From Nitrososphaerota archaeon (GTDB taxonomy: Archaea > Thermoproteota > Nitrososphaeria > Nitrososphaerales > JACPRH01), in NCBI GenBank assembly GCA_023379805.1, contig JAMCPI010000012.1, positions 31,777 to 95,776 on the forward strand: a stretch of DNA of 64,000 nt, in the 5' to 3' direction. Positions 33,649-42,335 of this stretch are shown here, in pieces. The position numbers and the translations under genes are program-made. Each line of letters starts with the position of its first letter. Positions within the stretch are counted from its first letter, which is position 1. The notes below the pieces were generated by a model. That model was given only the letters and a program-made list of their open reading frames with translations. It had not been told where the DNA came from and did not search any database.

Positions 33649-34650
33649 TTGCGATACGTATTTTTCCCCAATTCAGGGAACTTTTATTACATGGTGTCCC
33701 GAAGTGAAGAAACGAAGATGGTAAAAAAGATGTTAAACATTCCATTAGATAATCTATCTCATCCGAAGTATCTGAAGGCACTCTTCAGAAGGTTATCGGC
33801 TGATGCAAGCGGCTACTGGTATTTCGTAAAATCTCGAACCTTAGTATACACATTCGCTTCGGCTACCTGTATCGCTGCTATTATCTCAGTTCAGGGATCT
33901 GTATTCCTTCCTCTTCTCCTCATTACAACACTCGGTATGTATTTGGCAAGTCTGGGTGTCTACGTCTACAACGATATCACCGACATCGGTGAGGATTCGA
34001 TAAACTCGGTGCAAAGACCTTTGATCGCGGGAAAGGTAACGAAATCTCAGGCAGCCAAATTCGTAATCGCAATATGGTCCGCATCGTTGCTACTGCAGCT
34101 CTTCCTCACATGGGTTGCCGCGGGCATGACTCTACTCTACATACTGTTAGGTATACTATACTCTCATCCAGCGACTCACTTGAAGAAGCTCTTTCCACTA
34201 AAAACCGTGGTTACAGCACTAGGTGGAGCGATGGCAAGCTTAGTGGGTGGTCTAGCTGCAGGCGGTATCACACCGCAGGTGCTCTTCGCGGCTACCGTAT
34301 TCTTCCTCTTCTTCTTCATTCTTGGCCCTCTAGGCGATGTAGGTGACTTGGAGGGAGACAGGATGCAGGGTAGACAAACATTCCCTGTGGTACTTGGCAT
34401 CAAAAACACAATACGACTTATTCTCTCAGTGCCAGTAGTGATAACGCTTCTTGCGCTCCTATCTTACCATTACTTTAACTTCAACGTGATCTCACCGATA
34501 CTCGTTGGCCTGATATCTGCTGTCTCGTTCCTAATACTGAGGCCACTAACCACCCGCTGGGAAGATAAAAAGTACCTGAAGAAGACTAGAAACAGAATCA
34601 GGCCTATGCATATACTCTTACAGGCGGCAATTCTGCTTTCGGCTATTTAG
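33649..34650 (+). CDS. UbiA-family prenyltransferase
   Basis: An integral membrane enzyme that transfers a polyprenyl group. The first Asp motif is NDITDIGEDSIN (residues ~108-119) and the second GDVGDLEGDRMQG (~228-240), both binding the magnesium-diphosphate. About eight transmembrane helices are predicted. In archaea UbiA members make digeranylgeranylglyceryl phosphate (lipid), quinones or heme O; this one is about 40 residues longer at the N-terminus than most and its acceptor cannot be told. Start TTG 33649 fits a TATA-like element about 22 nt upstream; ATG 33691 is the alternative. Confidence 0.88.
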   Translation: MRYVFFPNSGNFYYMVSRSEETKMVKKMLNIPLDNLSHPKYLKALFRRLSADASGYWYFVKSRTLVYTFASATCIAAIISVQGSVFLPLLLITTLGMYLASLGVYVYNDITDIGEDSINSVQRPLIAGKVTKSQAAKFVIAIWSASLLLQLFLTWVAAGMTLLYILLGILYSHPATHLKKLFPLKTVVTALGGAMASLVGGLAAGGITPQVLFAATVFFLFFFILGPLGDVGDLEGDRMQGRQTFPVVLGIKNTIRLILSVPVVITLLALLSYHYFNFNVISPILVGLISAVSFLILRPLTTRWEDKKYLKKTRNRIRPMHILLQAAILLSAI

Positions 34651-34680
34651 CTGCTAAGCCCGTAAAGGATCTACCCATAG

Positions 34681-35616
34681 TTACTTCAAGTTAGTCTTTG
34701 GACGCGCGGATGGTGCCTCTGATATTGCTTGGTCGGCTTTTCCTTCCCAGAGCGAGTCGAAGGTTGCCTTCATGTAGTTGAATAGGGTCTCGTTCTCAAT
34801 GAATGCTGCGCCGGCGAATTTGTCAGGGTGCCGCGCATCAATCAGTTCTACACCCACTCCTCGTCCGTCAATAAGTATGAAGCTGAACGGGATCTGGCAG
34901 AACTTTCGTTCTACTTTGAATGGGTAGAATGGGTTGACGGTGACTTTCAAACGCTCAGACACGTGCAGATCCGGCGTCTCAAACCTACTGTTAGCTCCAT
35001 TTACATAGTTCTTCAATAGATTACTATCTGCCAATACCTTGACGGCTACTCCTGCTTGAGCTTTGGAAAGTATCGCGCTTATGATTCTGTCTTCAGTAAA
35101 TCTGGATGCAAGGTAGATGCTCTTTCTAGCCGTCGACAATCTCTCAACTATTGTCTTGGTCATCTCCTCGTACGACCATGCAAGGCGGGGTATAACCCAA
35201 GAGCCTTCGCCGACACGTTCCGGGCTGTCAAAGATGATTTTACGCACGAAGCTACCTATCTCTTCTTCATCGAATCTCCCAGATTTTCTTAACTCCTCGA
35301 TCATCTGGAGTTCCTTCTCACGCTCAACAATCTGTAGTAGGCCTACAAACTGCTGTTCAAACAGTGAACCTAGGACTGTATACCGGTACTGAGCACCATC
35401 CTTTTCAACCAATCCGCATCTCACAAGCTCACGTAGCCTAGTGTAGTATCTCTTCTTCGACATCCCGAGCTCTTCAAGGGCTTCACGCCCTCCCTTCATG
35501 CCACGACCCACTTGGACAAAAATTTCAATGGCGTCAACATTTGCGAGCGTGGACCCTATTTTACTCATCTGTCTGAATAGCTGCTTGTTCTGAGAATCCA
35601 TCGTTGTTAAGCCCAA
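34681..35616 (-). CDS. HTH regulator with TrmB/PLD-like C-terminal domain
   Basis: A predicted DNA-binding regulator of 311 aa. Residues ~25-90 form a winged helix (ALEELGMSKKRYYTRLRELVRCGLVEKDG). Residues ~150-290 resemble the phospholipase-D-like sensor domain of archaeal TrmB-type regulators (ARKSIYLASRFTEDRIISAI, VKVLADSNLLKNY and FSFILIDGRGVGVELID) but lack a clear HKD catalytic motif, so it probably binds a ligand. This architecture is common in Thaumarchaeota-type genomes. ATG 35601 (MDSQNKQ) is a likely true start. The UbiA gene converges on it. Confidence 0.78.
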   Translation of the reverse strand: MGLTTMDSQNKQLFRQMSKIGSTLANVDAIEIFVQVGRGMKGGREALEELGMSKKRYYTRLRELVRCGLVEKDGAQYRYTVLGSLFEQQFVGLLQIVEREKELQMIEELRKSGRFDEEEIGSFVRKIIFDSPERVGEGSWVIPRLAWSYEEMTKTIVERLSTARKSIYLASRFTEDRIISAILSKAQAGVAVKVLADSNLLKNYVNGANSRFETPDLHVSERLKVTVNPFYPFKVERKFCQIPFSFILIDGRGVGVELIDARHPDKFAGAAFIENETLFNYMKATFDSLWEGKADQAISEAPSARPKTNLK

Positions 35617-35823
35617 TTAAGTTACTTAAAACAGTTTCCATATATGGATTAAACATTGATAAATAACCCAACTGTAGAGATGACGCGAAAACTGTGCGCC
35701 ATGCCAGATAGGCGTGATGTAACGAATATTTGGCGATGATCTAAAAACATCCTTGGCGGAATGACATTTCTGTCTTCCGCCAGTTTTCTGCCGGTTTAGA
35801 AGAGAACGCGCGCCTTTAGTTGG

Positions 35824-36072
35824 CTACTCTTCCTTCGTTCCTTCCCCGACTACTTCTGCTTGGGCAAATCTAGGTGCGACGTCTGTGACCTTGATTCGCG
35901 CTTTCTGACCTGCTTTTGTTCCTGGCACGAAGATTACGAAACCCTCGATCTTCGCAATACCGTCTCCACGTCGGCTTGTCTCTGTTATAGTGACGTCATA
36001 TTCCTTACCGGTCTCAACTGGCGCAGGCTTTGAAGGCCTGATGCCAAAACCGCCACTGTTTCCTGGACTCAA
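35824..36072 (-). CDS. TRAM-domain protein
   Basis: The protein is a single small TRAM domain of 82 aa. VETGKEYDVTITETSRRGDGIAKIEGFVIFVPGTKAGQKARIKVTDV is the family core, folding as a beta-barrel that binds RNA. Free-standing TRAM proteins in archaea act as RNA chaperones, including in cold adaptation, and can modify tRNA enzyme action. The N-terminal 15 residues are Gly/Ser-rich. It is transcribed alone in the minus direction. Confidence 0.9.
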   Translation of the reverse strand: MSPGNSGGFGIRPSKPAPVETGKEYDVTITETSRRGDGIAKIEGFVIFVPGTKAGQKARIKVTDVAPRFAQAEVVGEGTKEE

Positions 36073-36155
36073 CTGCTTCTCTCACTCCTAGCGCTCGGCT
36101 GCGCCGAATCTTAGTAGAGACGCGTTTAATATATGTCTACCGATGCTTGTCTAGT

Positions 36156-37028
36156 TCATCCTTCAACAAGCGGGACGTACACAGCCCTCTTCTTATCCGC
36201 CTCTTCGATTATTCTTGAGACGGTTCTCCTTCTCCAGTTTACTCGGTGCTGTGCGTTGCAGACCTCGCATTTGAAGATGGATTCTGTGAGTGCGCTTCTG
36301 GATCTTCTTCCACTTGATTTCGAGAATTCGGTTTCTTGCGTTTCTTCAATGCTTCCCCAAGCTTGAGCGGATGGTTGTTGCTGGCTTAACTGGTATTCAC
36401 GTATCATTCGTTCCAGTGTGCCGGCGCTGACGCCTGTTGAGAGCGCAGCCTTCAGGAAGTGTGTCTGCTTCTCCTCGTTCTTCAGCTGAGATATCGCGAT
36501 CAAGTGTTTAAGGCCTATACCAGGTTCGGTCTCGCCGTTAAAGAGTGCCTGAGCTTCTTTCTTGACCTCTGGCGATAGGTTCCTGAGTTGAAGGATTCGC
36601 ACGATCCATGATTGGTCAAAGAGGTGATCAAACTTCTCTTCAAGCTGACGGGTCGTGAGTTTTCCTTTTCCTCTGTCCCAGTCTTCATAGAACACATCGA
36701 AGAGCCTGATTGGGTCGAGCTTTCCGCGGAGGTAATTCATCTTTATGCACATTACCTTCGCCTGCTCATCATCGAGATCTACTATGATGGCAGGTACTGC
36801 TTCCCATCCGTGCTCCTTCGCGGCTAGGAACCTGTGCTCGCCGTCGATAATCTGCATTTTTCCGGATTGCTGTGGTCTCACGATTACTGGTTGCATCTTC
36901 TCTGGTCCACTTCTCTTAACCGTCTCGATTAGTAGACGCATCTGCGCCTCGGACATGACGTTGCAGTTCCACGGGTTGACCTCGAGATCAGATACTGGTA
37001 TTGAGACTACCTCGCCGACTGTCTTCAT
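36156..37028 (-). CDS. ParB/Srx-fold nuclease-like protein with zinc motif
   Basis: The N-terminal domain (residues ~8-105) is a ParB/Srx domain: IPVSDLEVNPWN, then PVIVRPQQSGKMQIIDGEHRFLAAKEHGW, in which DGEHR is the ParB nucleotide-binding GEHR-type motif. A long helical middle with HTH-like segments follows. Near the C-terminus a C-x2-C and H pattern (CEVCNAQHRVNW) suggests a zinc site. ParB proteins bind DNA and CTP in partitioning, but no ParA is adjacent. It starts one base after the TFB gene ends, so it is transcribed with TFB, hinting at a role in transcription or chromosome organisation. Confidence 0.82.
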   Translation of the reverse strand: MKTVGEVVSIPVSDLEVNPWNCNVMSEAQMRLLIETVKRSGPEKMQPVIVRPQQSGKMQIIDGEHRFLAAKEHGWEAVPAIIVDLDDEQAKVMCIKMNYLRGKLDPIRLFDVFYEDWDRGKGKLTTRQLEEKFDHLFDQSWIVRILQLRNLSPEVKKEAQALFNGETEPGIGLKHLIAISQLKNEEKQTHFLKAALSTGVSAGTLERMIREYQLSQQQPSAQAWGSIEETQETEFSKSSGRRSRSALTESIFKCEVCNAQHRVNWRRRTVSRIIEEADKKRAVYVPLVEG

Positions 37029-37029
37029 G

Positions 37030-37962
37030 CTAGTTCATTCTCTCCTGAATGAAGCTTCGTCTAAACGAGTCTGCCTCCATCTCTAGGAAGATTTCGAGTT
37101 CATCGACCTTAACGTTACCACCTTCGGGTACCCCGATTCTTCTCAGATAGTTTCGTAGGCTCTCAGGGGTGCATCTGGCAGCGGTGCAGATGCTGCGTAG
37201 GCCTAGGCGGTATCCAAGTTCCATGTCAGCAATGAATATTGAGTATGCTGCGATACGTATTGGGCTCTTTCCATAAGTTGCGTGACCTAGTTTCTTCAGG
37301 ATAGTTTGCGCCCTAATGTACGTGTTTCGTAGATACATTTTTTCGGCGAAATTACTCTCAATCCTTCGAATGATTACCGACAGGTAGTCTTCGGGGGTTG
37401 ATGTTTTGTACCCTAGTGAGTATTCACTCGCGATTTTGTTTAGTTCACGAATAATCTTTCCACGAGTTTTGAAGCCGAGTTCAGATGAGGCTGAGAGTAC
37501 TTGGCCCAGACTTCTCTTGGCAGGCGATTTCCGTGATGCTTGAATTATGCTGTAAACTGTTATTGGAAGAAGCGGTGAGCCTTTTGAGCTTCGTGTCTTC
37601 AGAATCTTCATAGCTGTTCTCGCAGCTATCATTTTAGTCGGAGGCGGCAGGTTAAGCGACTCTGATATCTTCTCTATCATTCTGAGCGAATAGATCTCTC
37701 TTCGCTGTTGAGTACGATGCATAGGATAGCTCTTAATTTTAGGCTTCGTTCCAAGAGTCGAGGAATGAATCGACCAGACGGTTCGAGCTGAGCTCCTCTG
37801 CTCTTCATCAGAGGCTATATTTGGATGAACTGCACCGCAGGTGGTGCAAACAATTTCTTCAGCATCAACTATGAGTCCGCCTCCGCAGTACTGACATCTG
37901 CTTTGAAGCGTCCCGACAGACGACCTAGCGGCCATCTGTGCTGGTTGCTGTTCTTCCATCAT
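37030..37962 (-). CDS. tfb: Transcription initiation factor IIB (TFB)
   Basis: TFB bridges TBP at the promoter and RNA polymerase. C23-x2-C26 and C39-x2-C42 form the N-terminal zinc ribbon (CQYCGGGLI and CTTCGAVH). Two cyclin-fold repeats follow (residues ~115-205 and ~210-305). The B-reader/linker region around residues 55-100 is present. The length is full at 310 aa. It heads an operon with the ParB-like gene. Many archaea have several TFBs, so this may be a paralog with a specialised role; its divergence from the usual B-reader would fit that. Confidence 0.9.
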   Translation of the reverse strand: MMEEQQPAQMAARSSVGTLQSRCQYCGGGLIVDAEEIVCTTCGAVHPNIASDEEQRSSARTVWSIHSSTLGTKPKIKSYPMHRTQQRREIYSLRMIEKISESLNLPPPTKMIAARTAMKILKTRSSKGSPLLPITVYSIIQASRKSPAKRSLGQVLSASSELGFKTRGKIIRELNKIASEYSLGYKTSTPEDYLSVIIRRIESNFAEKMYLRNTYIRAQTILKKLGHATYGKSPIRIAAYSIFIADMELGYRLGLRSICTAARCTPESLRNYLRRIGVPEGGNVKVDELEIFLEMEADSFRRSFIQERMN

Positions 37963-38230
37963 AGGTCTGCAGGACTTTTGCTATAAGAAAAAGGCATGCA
38001 AGCATCTGCATACGATTGAACTTACGGAAATCAGGCGTGCAGATACTGCTTCTAGCCGTGAATCCTGATTATCTGCAGAGCGTTATTCAGGATAGTTAGA
38101 TAAGTGACTGTCTTAGTCATGTCTTTCACAGAAACTTAGTAGGGTGGAGCGATGCCTCAGGCATCAGTCTTATAGAGAAATATAATGTTATCAAGGAAAT
38201 GCGCTTGTCATCGTAACGTAGAGTAATATT

Positions 38231-38533
38231 TTATTCCTCGGACTCAGTTGCGGTGAGAATTGCTGTGATTTGTTTCTCAATTATCATTGATCCTGGGCCG
38301 AAAATCTTCCTAAGGCAGGGTATCAAATCACCGAGTCTGTCATAGACATCGTTCGGATCAAGATTGTTCAGGTCGGCCCGCTTCAGTCCTGCGTAGAAAA
38401 ACACCATTTTTGTCCCATTTCGGCCAAGAAGATGGGCCATACTTTCAGTTATGGCTGAAGCGATTTTCTGTTTGTACTTCTCGCTAGGCTGCTCGATGGA
38501 GATTACCATCCTCTTCGTAATTTTTTCCGTCAT
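38231..38533 (-). CDS. Hypothetical protein (100 aa), divergent from ArlD/E-like gene
   Basis: The protein begins MTEKITKRMVISIEQPSE and has an alpha/beta pattern with TKMVFFYAGLKRADLNNLDP and an amphipathic C-terminal helix. I chose ATG 38533, because the longer frame up to 38698 runs through the promoter and start of the divergent gene. The family is not recognised. Its position suggests a link to the motility or sensory genes that follow. Confidence 0.55.
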   Translation of the reverse strand: MTEKITKRMVISIEQPSEKYKQKIASAITESMAHLLGRNGTKMVFFYAGLKRADLNNLDPNDVYDRLGDLIPCLRKIFGPGSMIIEKQITAILTATESEE

Positions 38534-38650
38534 TATTCCGTAAAAGCCTATTTTTCTGGCGTAAATAAAGCACTTTGCTTCATAGGGTCTTTGTTCAGAA
38601 CTGGAAAGCGATACACGTCTGCGTTTTGAATCATGTGAATGTGGATGTCC

Positions 38651-38660
38651 TTTAAAAGAT
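38651..38660 (+). promoter_or_regulatory. TATA box for ArlD/E-like operon
   Basis: TTTAAAAGAT lies about 35 nt before the TTG start at 38688. Confidence 0.5.
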
Positions 38661-38687
38661 ACAGAGGTTTTCTGTATATGATGGATA

Positions 38688-39590
38688 TTGGCGGACAACG
38701 AGAAGTCCGAGAAGGATAGCGCTGTTCATGAAAAAATCGAGGAACGTATGCGAAGCATGCAGGACTCGGTTGATAATACATTGCTCGAAATCCAGAACCT
38801 CATATCGGGCATCGAAAATCCATTTACGCTTCTCGGGAAAATGGCTAAGGACTTAGGAAAAGAGAAGGTAATAAAAACAAAGATTGTTGACAAAGAGCAT
38901 GAAGAACAACAGACACAGATTAATATCTCACCAAGCCCAGAAGCCTCGCACCCTGACAAACATAACCTCCACGCACAGGAGAAACCTATTCCACCGTTAA
39001 TCCCAGTTCCAAGTCCCCCTCCGCTACAATCAAATCGCGACTCGGAACAATTAGACACTGAAGAATACTCTAACAGGAACCCTGAAGAGGACATGCTCAC
39101 AGATCCTACACAAAGTGGAGAAGTAAGGCCACCGCGGAGAATCAATCCACAACACCTCGGGGATGAAAGAGTGAATCTCCAGAGTAGTACCGCGCAGCAG
39201 AGACTTCACGGTCAACCTGAGAGCTATATGCTCAGCGCCGAAATACTTCGTTTCATGGACACAATTGCGCTATCCGAATTCCTGCTAACACTTTTTGGAA
39301 GAGACAATCTGTATGATATTCTACTGTTCTATCTGGAAATAGGCATGGCTGATGAAGACTCTGTAAAGTTGATTTTGAAGGCGATAGACTTGCTTACAAA
39401 GAACGCGAAGAGTGAGTCACCTAAGCGACAAAGACCGGTCGACTCGGACGACATAATAACCGCGATATACCTGATTGAGGTATTCTCCAAGGACTCCTCA
39501 GGACTCCTTTACCTACTATTCAGGCACCTCGACCTCTGGGATGACAAGATCGATGGCGGTACTTATGATGACATGGAGGATCTCAGATAG
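38688..39590 (+). CDS. Archaellum ArlD/E-like accessory protein
   Basis: The 300-residue protein has three parts: an N-terminal coiled coil (residues ~1-70), a long Pro/Glu/Gln-rich disordered linker (~75-180), and a C-terminal ~50-residue helical domain. The last part (ALSEFLLTLFGRDNLYDILL, then EIGMADEDSVKLIL) matches the conserved domain of archaellum accessory proteins ArlC/D/E, which couple the archaellum motor to chemotaxis signalling. It is TTG-initiated with a TATA box upstream. The ArlG-like gene overlaps its end. ArlH, ArlI, ArlJ and archaellin genes are not in this window. Confidence 0.6.
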   Translation: MADNEKSEKDSAVHEKIEERMRSMQDSVDNTLLEIQNLISGIENPFTLLGKMAKDLGKEKVIKTKIVDKEHEEQQTQINISPSPEASHPDKHNLHAQEKPIPPLIPVPSPPPLQSNRDSEQLDTEEYSNRNPEEDMLTDPTQSGEVRPPRRINPQHLGDERVNLQSSTAQQRLHGQPESYMLSAEILRFMDTIALSEFLLTLFGRDNLYDILLFYLEIGMADEDSVKLILKAIDLLTKNAKSESPKRQRPVDSDDIITAIYLIEVFSKDSSGLLYLLFRHLDLWDDKIDGGTYDDMEDLR

Positions 39591-40074
39591 ATATCCAGCG
39601 CAGCAATTTGAGACCTATATGATTGCGATAGTTATCGTAGTCGCGTCAATCCTTTCCGCGGCAGTTATCCCCCGCGTTAGCCAGATAACGCAGGTCTACA
39701 ACAACAAGGCACAGGACTTTAAGATCGAATCGGAGACAAATATCAAAGTAATATTCTCTTACGGTGTAAGTGGCGAGAGTACAATCAACGTCTGGGCGAA
39801 AAACACCGGCAAAATATGAATTCAGACAAGCCAAATCGAAAAGTCCAACATCTTCTTCGGACCAGTGGGTGAGTTCTCACGTATCAAATATAACGCGACC
39901 AGCGGCTCGAAATGGAACTACACAATTGAAAACGATCTAATCGGAGACGGCATCTGGGATCCGCTTGAAACCATCAAGATCACAATCACATTAGGTTCCC
40001 CTCTCTCAACTGGCGACTATGTGACGTTCGCGACCTTCCAAGGATCTTGGAGCGGGTACAACTTCTCTATTTAA
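39568..40074 (+). pseudogene. arlG: ArlG-like archaellum stator gene with in-frame TGA
   Basis: Read through, the frame encodes about 168 residues: an N-terminal transmembrane helix (IAIVIVVASILSAAVIP) and a beta-sandwich domain (INVWAKNTGKI, IEKSNIFFGPVGEFSRI, LETIKITITLGSPLSTGDYV). This is the layout of ArlG/ArlF, the archaellum proteins that contact the S-layer. A TGA at 39817-39819 interrupts it just after NTGKI, in the same frame. The start ATG 39568 overlaps the previous gene by 23 nt. Whether the stop is real decay, an error, or read through is open. Confidence 0.65.
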
Positions 40075-40088
40075 AAAGAAGGTGGGTG

Positions 40089-40202
40089 ATGGTTTTGGGC
40101 GGCCTCGCGAATGTCATCTCAAGCGCATTCATAATATTGCTGTTCATGAATATACTGACTCTCTCAGAGTACAGTCAGGAACCCAAAGACCGGCAAGCCT
40201 GA
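40089..40202 (+). CDS. Small single-helix membrane protein (37 aa)
   Basis: ATG 40089 opens a 37-residue frame with one hydrophobic helix (ANVISSAFIILLFMNILTL) and a charged tail. It follows the ArlG-like gene by 14 nt and is in the same direction, so co-transcription is likely. It could be a truncated relative of ArlF or an unrelated small membrane subunit. No family is recognised. Confidence 0.45.
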   Translation: MVLGGLANVISSAFIILLFMNILTLSEYSQEPKDRQA

Positions 40203-40212
40203 CCGAAGAGTT

Positions 40213-40539
40213 ATGAGCATAAGCGAGATAGTGGGATACGGTCCTGTAGCGCAGAGTTTCAACTACGTGGATCTCTCCAAATGGAACCCAACAACTGATG
40301 TCCATGAGTTCGCAGGCATCGGAACAAGCTACCTCCTAGAAGAGCGGCTTGCAACGATGCGAGGCATATCGCGACGAGAAGTTCGGAAAATACATGACGG
40401 GCTAGAGAGTCGAGCGGAGATCCGGAGGATACTCGCTAAGCGAGAAATCTTCGACTATTATGAGGTTTGGTCATACATCAAGCAGATATCAGGGTTGGAT
40501 ATCGATAAGTTACTCAATGCTGAAGAAGGGGAGATGTAA
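40213..40539 (+). CDS. Hypothetical protein (108 aa) in archaellum-like operon
   Basis: The protein starts MSISEIVGYGPVAQSFNYVD and has a highly charged helical middle (RRILAKREIFDYYEVWSYI) with no signal peptide. It lies 10 nt after the 37-aa membrane protein and reads with the operon. After its stop, the same frame continues for about 36 more codons, with protein-like sequence (KAWNAGYGGYTIRLG), to 40645, so the gene could have been longer before a TAA arose. The family is not recognised. Confidence 0.55.
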   Translation: MSISEIVGYGPVAQSFNYVDLSKWNPTTDVHEFAGIGTSYLLEERLATMRGISRREVRKIHDGLESRAEIRRILAKREIFDYYEVWSYIKQISGLDIDKLLNAEEGEM

Positions 40540-40597
40540 CTTGAGTATCCCTCGCCTAAGGCATGGAACGCAGGATATGGGGGCTACACAATAAGGC

Positions 40598-40828
40598 TTG
40601 GAAAGAACAAGAAGCAAACCCACTACTCCTTCACAGCCTTTAGAGCCGTCGAGTAAGGCGCCGATTAACCAGACCCGCAGCAACAGCACCACCACCGCTG
40701 GTGTTGGTGGAGCCGCAACTGCGCCTGCTCTCTTCAACCTCTTCGGGGTAGTTGTCACACAGGACCTGCTTATGCTTGTCATCCCAGCGATAGCCACACC
40801 GATCTTGGGTGTAATGCTAGTAATCTAA
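40598..40828 (+). CDS. Small protein with Pro/Thr linker and C-terminal hydrophobic helix
   Basis: The 76-residue frame from TTG 40598 has a Pro/Ser/Asn/Thr-rich N-terminus and a hydrophobic C-terminus (FNLFGVVVTQDLLMLVIPAI onward), like a tail-anchored protein. The frame extends upstream to TTG 40541 except for a TAA at 40592-40594, so it may be decayed. A conflicting reading of the same bases exists in another frame. It is weakly supported. Confidence 0.35.
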   Translation: MERTRSKPTTPSQPLEPSSKAPINQTRSNSTTTAGVGGAATAPALFNLFGVVVTQDLLMLVIPAIATPILGVMLVI

Positions 40829-41005
40829 TTGCGTGAGAGATCTAAGAAAACTGGAGGTAACCGCTTCTCTCCAGCTAACCGAAGTCGCCCGTGAACGGGT
40901 TTGTCACTAAGGCGTGCGACATTTAGATTCTAATCACTATGGGTCAATCGATTTCGACTTCTGAAGACATATATAGTGTTCGCAGTCCTCTCATACTTAG
41001 AAGAG

Positions 41006-41602
41006 GTGGTCGCGATTCCGCGAAGCTCTTTGATGGTTAATAAGGAAATAGCAGCCGCTCTTGCTGACGAAGCGAGGCGTGCAGGGAAGCCACTCTTCTA
41101 TTTGGCAAACGACTTAGTAGGGCTCTATCTAAGAGCTCGGGAAAAAGGGTTCGACCTCGGAGATGTGCTCATTACCTATGAGAGCATGATGATACTCAAG
41201 AAGACAGGCCATGTAATGATACCGAACAGCACATACCAAACCTTAACTGAAGGTAGTGTGTCCGCCGAACGGCTTAAGGAAACTGGGACTATCTGGCGTG
41301 AAAATGGTCACAGATTAGGTAAATACGTTGAAAGCTTGAGTGATGATCCTATTAGAACCTTAGGCAACTTACTTCCATTCATGTTCTGGGATATTAACTT
41401 CGAATTGAAGCGCAATAATGGAGAAAATATTCTCTGCTTACCTTGCCCCAATCAGTCTGAAGAGAGGGCGCGTCTAATCTTGAACTTGGTTGAAGGATAC
41501 ATGGAAGCATGCGGCTACTCGATACATAGCTCGGAAGCTATTACAGGCCTAGTTCAAATCAAATTCTCCGAGCTGTCTCAAGTCTATTCCAAGAAACTTT
41601 GA
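41006..41602 (+). CDS. Hypothetical protein, RHH-like N-terminus
   Basis: The predicted protein has about 198 aa. Its N-terminus (SSLMVNKEIAAALADEARRAGKPLFYL) resembles a ribbon-helix-helix or toxin-antitoxin-type DNA-binding segment, and the remaining ~150 residues are alpha/beta with no family I know. I chose GTG 41006 because a TATA-like CATATATAG lies at 40968-40976; ATG 41033 is an alternative and GTG 40976 falls inside the TATA box. It stands between the motility-like genes and the sensory genes. Confidence 0.6.
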   Translation: MVAIPRSSLMVNKEIAAALADEARRAGKPLFYLANDLVGLYLRAREKGFDLGDVLITYESMMILKKTGHVMIPNSTYQTLTEGSVSAERLKETGTIWRENGHRLGKYVESLSDDPIRTLGNLLPFMFWDINFELKRNNGENILCLPCPNQSEERARLILNLVEGYMEACGYSIHSSEAITGLVQIKFSELSQVYSKKL

Positions 41603-41659
41603 TGTGTAGCTCAAGGGCCTGCTTGTTGTACCTAATCGTTGTCTATGTATGATCTTGGT

Positions 41660-42046
41660 TTAAGTTTCAGTCTGGATTATTGAGAGTATCTCGTCTATTG
41701 TCGCTAAGGGTGTCTTAGGTGACATAATCACGATTATGAGTTTTTCCATTGCTGGAACGCAAAGTACTGATGATTCTTCTCCTGCGAATTGGAAGAACCT
41801 TAATCCTTTCTCCATTCTATCGAATGATGATATTAGTCCCCATACTATGACTAGCTTTTCGTTCTCCCAGACCTTTGCTAATAGTGCCTTGTCAGGCTTG
41901 GCTGCGTATTGTGCGTGAACTTCTGAAGCCTCGTCATCGAGTATCTTGACTCCGTATATACCGGAGTGAAGAGCAATTATTTGTTTGCAGATAGCTTTAG
42001 CGGCATCCTTCACTGTCACTTGACTACACCTGATCAACTTGTTCAT
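41660..42046 (-). CDS. Roadblock-like sensory protein
   Basis: The 128-residue protein has the compact alpha/beta pattern of small archaeal roadblock-like proteins: a helical N-terminus (VKDAAKAICKQIIALHSGIY), GVKILDDEASEVHAQYA, then MEKGLRFFQFAGEESSVLCV and a strand-helix end (LIIVIMSPKTPLATIDEILSII). Such proteins occur in Thaumarchaeota-type genomes near signalling genes and likely mediate protein contacts. It overlaps the membrane protein gene upstream by 23 nt, so the two are coupled. Confidence 0.55.
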   Translation of the reverse strand: MNKLIRCSQVTVKDAAKAICKQIIALHSGIYGVKILDDEASEVHAQYAAKPDKALLAKVWENEKLVIVWGLISSFDRMEKGLRFFQFAGEESSVLCVPAMEKLIIVIMSPKTPLATIDEILSIIQTET

Positions 42047-42335
42047 GCGCCATCCAGAGTTTGCTGAATCGGTGGGATCCTAGAAACAGCGTCAAAATGA
42101 AGAGTGATCTTACTGTAATCTGGATCACGTTGATTAACCACTCGCTGATAACTGTGCTTCCTAAGATTGCGACAGATTCGGATACGGCTAGAATGAAGCC
42201 TCTTGGCGCCAGTATCTTGAACGGTTTTTCCAGATACCCTCCCTTGAATGTTTTGAGTAAGGCGTATCCGTAGGAGGAGAATCCTAATGCGAAGAGCGCT
42301 GTAACCGCGCTAATGGCTGTTAACATCAATTCCAT
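42024..42335 (-). CDS. Three-helix membrane protein
   Basis: The predicted membrane protein has 103 aa with hydrophobic segments near residues 5-27, 45-65 and 68-88. It overlaps the start of the roadblock-like gene by 23 nt and is translated first. The pair sits divergently from the response regulator gene. No family is named. It may anchor the roadblock-like protein to the membrane in a sensory complex. Confidence 0.6.
   Translation of the reverse strand: MELMLTAISAVTALFALGFSSYGYALLKTFKGGYLEKPFKILAPRGFILAVSESVAILGSTVISEWLINVIQITVRSLFILTLFLGSHRFSKLWMAHEQVDQV

Noticed and set aside
38726..39145. 139-codon minus-strand frame under the ArlD/E-like gene
   Set aside because: Shadow frame of a better-supported coding region on the other strand.
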